Assembly (NCBI GenBank): GCA_001600055.1
Contig: BCIV01000014.1
Location: 558,001 to 622,000 of the forward strand
DNA from: Filobasidium wieringae
Lineage: Eukaryota > Basidiomycota > Tremellomycetes > Filobasidiales > Filobasidiaceae
Length of the DNA: 64,000 nucleotides
Reading direction: 5' to 3'
Of the stretch, positions 60,284-64,000 are shown in pieces. Numbering within the stretch: the first letter of the stretch is position 1; each line of letters begins with the position of its first letter. Below the pieces are notes generated by a model. The model saw only the letters and a program-made list of their open reading frames with translations, had not been told where the DNA came from and did not search any database. Position numbers and translations under genes: made by a program.

Positions 60284-62555
60284 TCACTGTGCGAACCCCC
60301 CGCCAGTGGAGGGATACAAGAACCCTTCGCCTCTCTCCCCAAACGAGCCGACCTGATCTTCCATGTCCGATAAACTGGGCAAGACCGAGCTGACCGATCC
60401 GATGGAAGTGCTCGATTCCCTCCCCGCCCCACCGGTCGGACCGATCGGAGCGTTCATCGATGATGACGGTTGTTGTTGTTGGATCGTCCCGACTGACGAC
60501 CTCATCTCCGATTCCCTCTCCAACGTCTCGGGCGTTCTGAACCCTGTCGTAGTCGTCGTGGTCAAGTATCGATTCGTATCACCTTGATACCCTCCCCCTC
60601 CCCCTCCCCCTCCCCCTCCCGATCCCGATCCGGCGCCTCCAACCGATCTCATCTGTACCACCCCCGCACTCGGTGCGTACCTCCCCAAATCCAGCCCGAC
60701 CCTGAACGCAGTCTCACCCCCCATCCCCATCCCCATCCCCGCTTCGTCCCCCGTGCCCGACCCCCTCCTCCCCAAGGACTCTGCGCGGGCCCAATCGCTC
60801 TCCTCCGGCTGACGGTAAGTCGACGTAGGGCGGCCGTAGATGTCGTTCGCACCGGGGTGTTGGCGCGTGTATACTGACATTGCTTGGTCCTGCGCGTGTG
60901 CGTGAGAGTGAGGGTGCGCGTGTGGGTGCGCGTGAGGGTGAGGGTGGGGGTAGAGGGTGGGGTACTTGATTGGGTCCAGAGGAGGGGAGAGGGAGTTGGA
61001 CGTAGGCGAAGGTCGAGTACCGGTCCCCATCATCGATTTCGAGGATGTTTGTTGTTGTTGTTGTTGCTGCTGCTGCTGCTGCTGATGCGGATGTTGTAGC
61101 GGATGAACGGCAACGTGTAACCCATTCGAGTGCGAAACGAGGGAACCGCCCAGGGCAGAATGATGAGGCGTAGGCGGGTAAAGATGGCTCATGGAGACGT
61201 CTTCATCGGATAACCTTGATCTTTCCTTCCCAAACCCCCTCACGCGCGTTCTCTATCGGATCGAATGACCGCCAACAAGGGGAGAGGGGGGGAAGGGATG
61301 AGTTGATACGTCCTTTGAGACCCGGTTGAAGGGCGATAAGGGAAAACGTACTGACCGATCTCCCACTCCCATTCCCATTGGTAATGGCATTGGCATTACC
61401 ATTGACATCCGAGATCGAACCGTTCAAATCGATCTGCCTGTTTCCCACCCCCCCATCCTGTGCGCTGCCGGGGAAGACGATCGCCTCGCTCTGCAAGCGA
61501 CGGACCATATCCTCTAACAACCCGATCTGCTCGTCCTTCCTATCCAGTACGCGGGAGAGTTCGTCCACTTTGTTTTCCAGCTAAGGGATGGAGGTTGGGG
61601 TGGGAAGGTCAGCGGGGGGTTTGGGGGGGGGGGGTGATGATGGTGATGAGGATGATGAGGAGGAGGATATGGGACGTACGTTCAAGGTATGTTCCATCCT
61701 ACGTCTCCTCAGATCTTGCTGAGCTAACCTGTTCTGTTCTTTCCTCCGGGTCCGCTGTGGATCCGTTCGTTCGTTCGTTCGGTCGTTTCATCATTGATAG
61801 CGAGCGCGTCCGAGGCGATCAAGAGAAATTAGAGAAACAGCCGAAAAAGAAAAACAGCAACGAAAGAGTCGAGCGATAACGGGTCAGATAACTCGATTCG
61901 ACCTGACTTGAGTGAAGGGTATATAGGAACTCACCTTTTCTTCCTTTGAAAGATCGACCAGTCCATCGGACATTGTCCCCCCGTACCCCCTCACCGTAGC
62001 GACCCCTACGCCGCTGGACGATCCGATCGGGACTCCCTCCTGTACCCATCTCACTTTCCCCTCGTCTTCTTCTCTACGGGGGCTTGTCGATGGCCAGACC
62101 CAGTTCCCTCGACTGGACGTGGCCGATTGGGGCATGGGTTGGGTTTGGGTCGGGTTGGGATGGGAATGCAGGGTGGGCTCGGAGAGGGGTGCTAGGGCTG
62201 GCCAGAAGGGGGAGGAGTTGTTGGGTGCCGAAGTGGATAGTCCGGTCATTGCGTGTTGGTTGTGGTGAGGGTGATGTTGATGGTGTTGTTGCTGATGTGG
62301 CGTCTGAACGTGTGCTTGTTGTTGATGTGAATGATGATGATGATGAAGTGAGGACGAGGCGATACTGGGTGACGGCAATATGATCGAGTGAGAAAGCGGT
62401 CCGGGCGTGAGTTGGGGCAAGGTGAGTTGAGTTTGATGCGGATGGTACATCTCGCTGCGCAGTTGTTGTTGCTGTCGAGATGAAGTCGAAGTGGAAGTTG
62501 TTGTGGGTGATCGTGGAAGATGAAACGTCTGTTGTTGTTGTTGAAAGATGTCCAT
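60284..62555 (-). CDS. bZIP transcription factor with polyglutamine and polyglycine tracts
   Basis: Four exons: 62555 to about 61933, a short exon near 61681-61755, an exon from about 61581 to 61350, and 61252 to the TGA at 60284-60286. The basic region is split between exons: RTRRKEQNRLAQQDLRRRR has the N-x2-A-x4-R spacing of fungal AP-1-like factors. The zipper follows in LENKVDELSRVLDRKDEQIGLLEDMVRRL with leucines every seven residues. The N-terminal half is Gln/His/Ser/Pro-rich, and the C-terminal part has a 12-Gln run, HPHPHAHP repeats, MGMG, a long Gly run and a Thr run. These tracts suggest an activation-type regulator. The target pathway cannot be deduced. The intron between the zipper and the C-terminal exon was placed at GTCAGT...GATAG because the phase fits. 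Confidence 0.82.
60591..60620. repeat. CCCCCT repeat encoding polyglycine
   Basis: Tandem CCCCCT/TCCCCC units on the plus strand, read as a Gly run in the bZIP protein on the minus strand. A likely length-variable coding microsatellite. Confidence 0.75.
61048..61084. repeat. Trinucleotide repeat encoding polyglutamine
   Basis: GTT/GCT-type triplets on the plus strand read as CAA and CAG on the minus strand, giving 12 consecutive Gln in the bZIP protein. Confidence 0.85.
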
Positions 62556-64000
62556 CGTCCTGACCGACGGCCGAGTTGATGAGCTGATGAGCTGATGACT
62601 ACGCTGGTAATTCTGGCGATACTCACTCGCTCACTCGTCGTCTCAGCGTCGCAGAGTGGCAACTGAAACCGAGAGTGTCGCTGTCGAACCGAGTGGCCAG
62701 AGTGACTGCCCGCTTATATATCGCAACCACCAGCGAGTCACGGTCACTTGTCTCCCGTGAGTGATGGACGATCAGCAGTCGACAGCGAGCGATACCCGCT
62801 CAACCCTGATCTCGCCCCTTCTATCGCACGGTGCACTGGACAGCTGACACCCTCCTCTCCCTCCCGATAACACAGCGATTCCAGCAGGACGCTCAGGCAG
62901 GTACCCCGTGTCCCGTCTCCCGTGTGCCGTGTGCTTGGGGGTCCAAATCCAACTTGATCCAGTGAGTGAACCGGGGATGATCGACGTCCGTGTTCTGTGT
63001 GGGAAGAACGATCTCCCTGCTTCTTATCGACGAAAGGATGTCCCAGCTGAGCCCCGACCTGATCAGATCACCGGCCAACTTATCTCAACCTACCAACTCG
63101 AATCCCAAAAGTGTGAGCCGATGACGCTCTCGCTCGCTCCTCTCCTCTCTTTATCCCAGATCACAGAATCAGAATCACAACACCTCCCCCTCTCCCTTTG
63201 ACCAGCGAAAGCCTCTGATCGACGCAAGCGCAAGCGCAAGGTAGATCCCCGAACTCTACCTTTCAAAACACACGATGGGCCGGGTACAAATCTCGTCCGA
63301 CCTTCCTTCCGCAGACGAATTTCGGACAATAGATTATCCCCGTGATTTGCGTCGGCCTGAGCGGCGTGAGCGGCGTGGCTTGATCGGACTAAAGTACTCA
63401 AGGTTCTGTCAAAGTACTGTGAGACAAACACACAGACACGCGAATTCGTTGGAACCACGAGATCGGGCACGGCGAATGAAACGCCTTTCTGATGACTATC
63501 GATTGCAGGACCCGAGCGAGCGAGCGAGTGAGCGAAGGGGGGGGGGGAGTGAAAGTGTATAGATAATGAGAAGAAGTACCAAGCAGCCAGATATGCCAGA
63601 AATGCCAGGTGGGCTGCACGATCCCTGATCCCTGTAAACCCGGGGTCGGAAGAGCGTGATGCGTGATGCGTGATGCGTGATGCGTTCCAGCCGGAAACGT
63701 TGAGACGTGCTCGGACGTGAGTTTCGAGCCGTCAGTCGCTCAGTCGTGCGTGCGTCGTGCGTCGTGAGTCGTGAGTCCGATTCCTCCTTCTTATCGAACC
63801 AAACCCTCTCGCGTTTCGACTCTCGACTCTTCGCTAGTAGCTAGACCGGACGCAATTCCAACTCCAACTCCAACTCCAAATCGAGCCTCGACCTCGACGT
63901 TCCCCTGACTTTTTATCCTGCTGCGAGGGAGAGACGTTGCGGATCCAGGTGATTCCAGATAGGTGTGCGTGTCAAGAACAGTTGGAAGGGATTTGGGAGG
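62556..64000. other. Non-coding region upstream of the bZIP gene
   Basis: No supported gene in the last 1.4 kb. It contains the bZIP promoter with a TATA-like TATATAT near 62715, a run of 11 G at about 63538, a 7-bp tandem repeat at 63654-63681, and CGTGCGT/CGTGAGT-type direct repeats near 63745-63775. Open frames up to 126 codons occur on both strands without recognisable motifs. The region may be the long 5' leader or promoter of a gene beyond the window. Confidence 0.45.
63654..63681 (+). repeat. (GCGTGAT)4 minisatellite
   Basis: Four perfect tandem copies of the 7-mer GCGTGAT followed by a partial copy. Confidence 0.9.

Noticed and set aside
62908..63562. Overlapping open frames of 95-126 codons on both strands near the window end
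   Set aside because: Composition is low complexity and repeat-rich, with no motifs or consistent splice structure.

Overview
The window looks like nuclear DNA of a basidiomycete yeast, most likely a tremellomycete (Cryptococcus/Kwoniella relatives). This is inferred from dense genes on both strands, many short introns (about 40-100 nt, CTNAC-like branch sites), CT-rich 5' ends and the gene set (RIM15, SOF1, OMA1, HEM2, profilin, tyrosinase). No rRNA, tRNA, CRISPR array or intact transposon was found. Every gene model was built by eye, using reading-frame continuity and splice-phase checks.

Layout. 0.1-13.2 kb: a Zn2Cys6 transcription factor and a very large RIM15-type kinase (zinc finger, AGC-type kinase, receiver). 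13.6-16.9 kb: a small multi-exon gene and a low-complexity protein. 17-19 kb: a poorly resolved stretch with exon-like fragments. 19.2-23.3 kb: four tandem small paralogues with a shared exon plan and shared promoter elements, the most unusual locus here. 23.5-28.4 kb: a USP25/28-like protein with UBA and UIM motifs whose catalytic triad appears lost, divergent from a TANGO2-family gene. 29-34.5 kb: a secreted GMC oxidoreductase fused to a ricin-B/CBM13 lectin module, convergent with a tyrosinase. 35.6-38.5 kb: an unknown protein and a cysteine-rich, GPI-type surface protein. 39.6-43 kb: profilin and SOF1. 43.5-50 kb: a small unknown gene, an SCY1-type pseudokinase and HEM2 (ALA dehydratase). 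50.5-52.8 kb: a degenerate DUF3435-like (tyrosine-recombinase-related) protein. 53-60 kb: OMA1, a peroxisomal dienoyl-CoA isomerase, a cyclic phosphodiesterase, a small probable mitochondrial protein and a glutathione peroxidase. 60.3-62.6 kb: a bZIP factor with long homopolymer tracts. The last 1.4 kb looks non-coding.

Most genes are unrelated housekeeping or regulatory genes. Local themes are stress and nutrient signalling (RIM15, bZIP, Zn2Cys6, GPX), mitochondrial and peroxisomal functions (OMA1, HEM2, dienoyl-CoA isomerase), and an extracellular/oxidative pair (GMC-lectin, tyrosinase). Splicing is notable: four GC-AG introns, two genes whose first coding exon is only the ATG, a probable 6-nt micro-exon, and an intron that splits the kinase HRD motif of RIM15.
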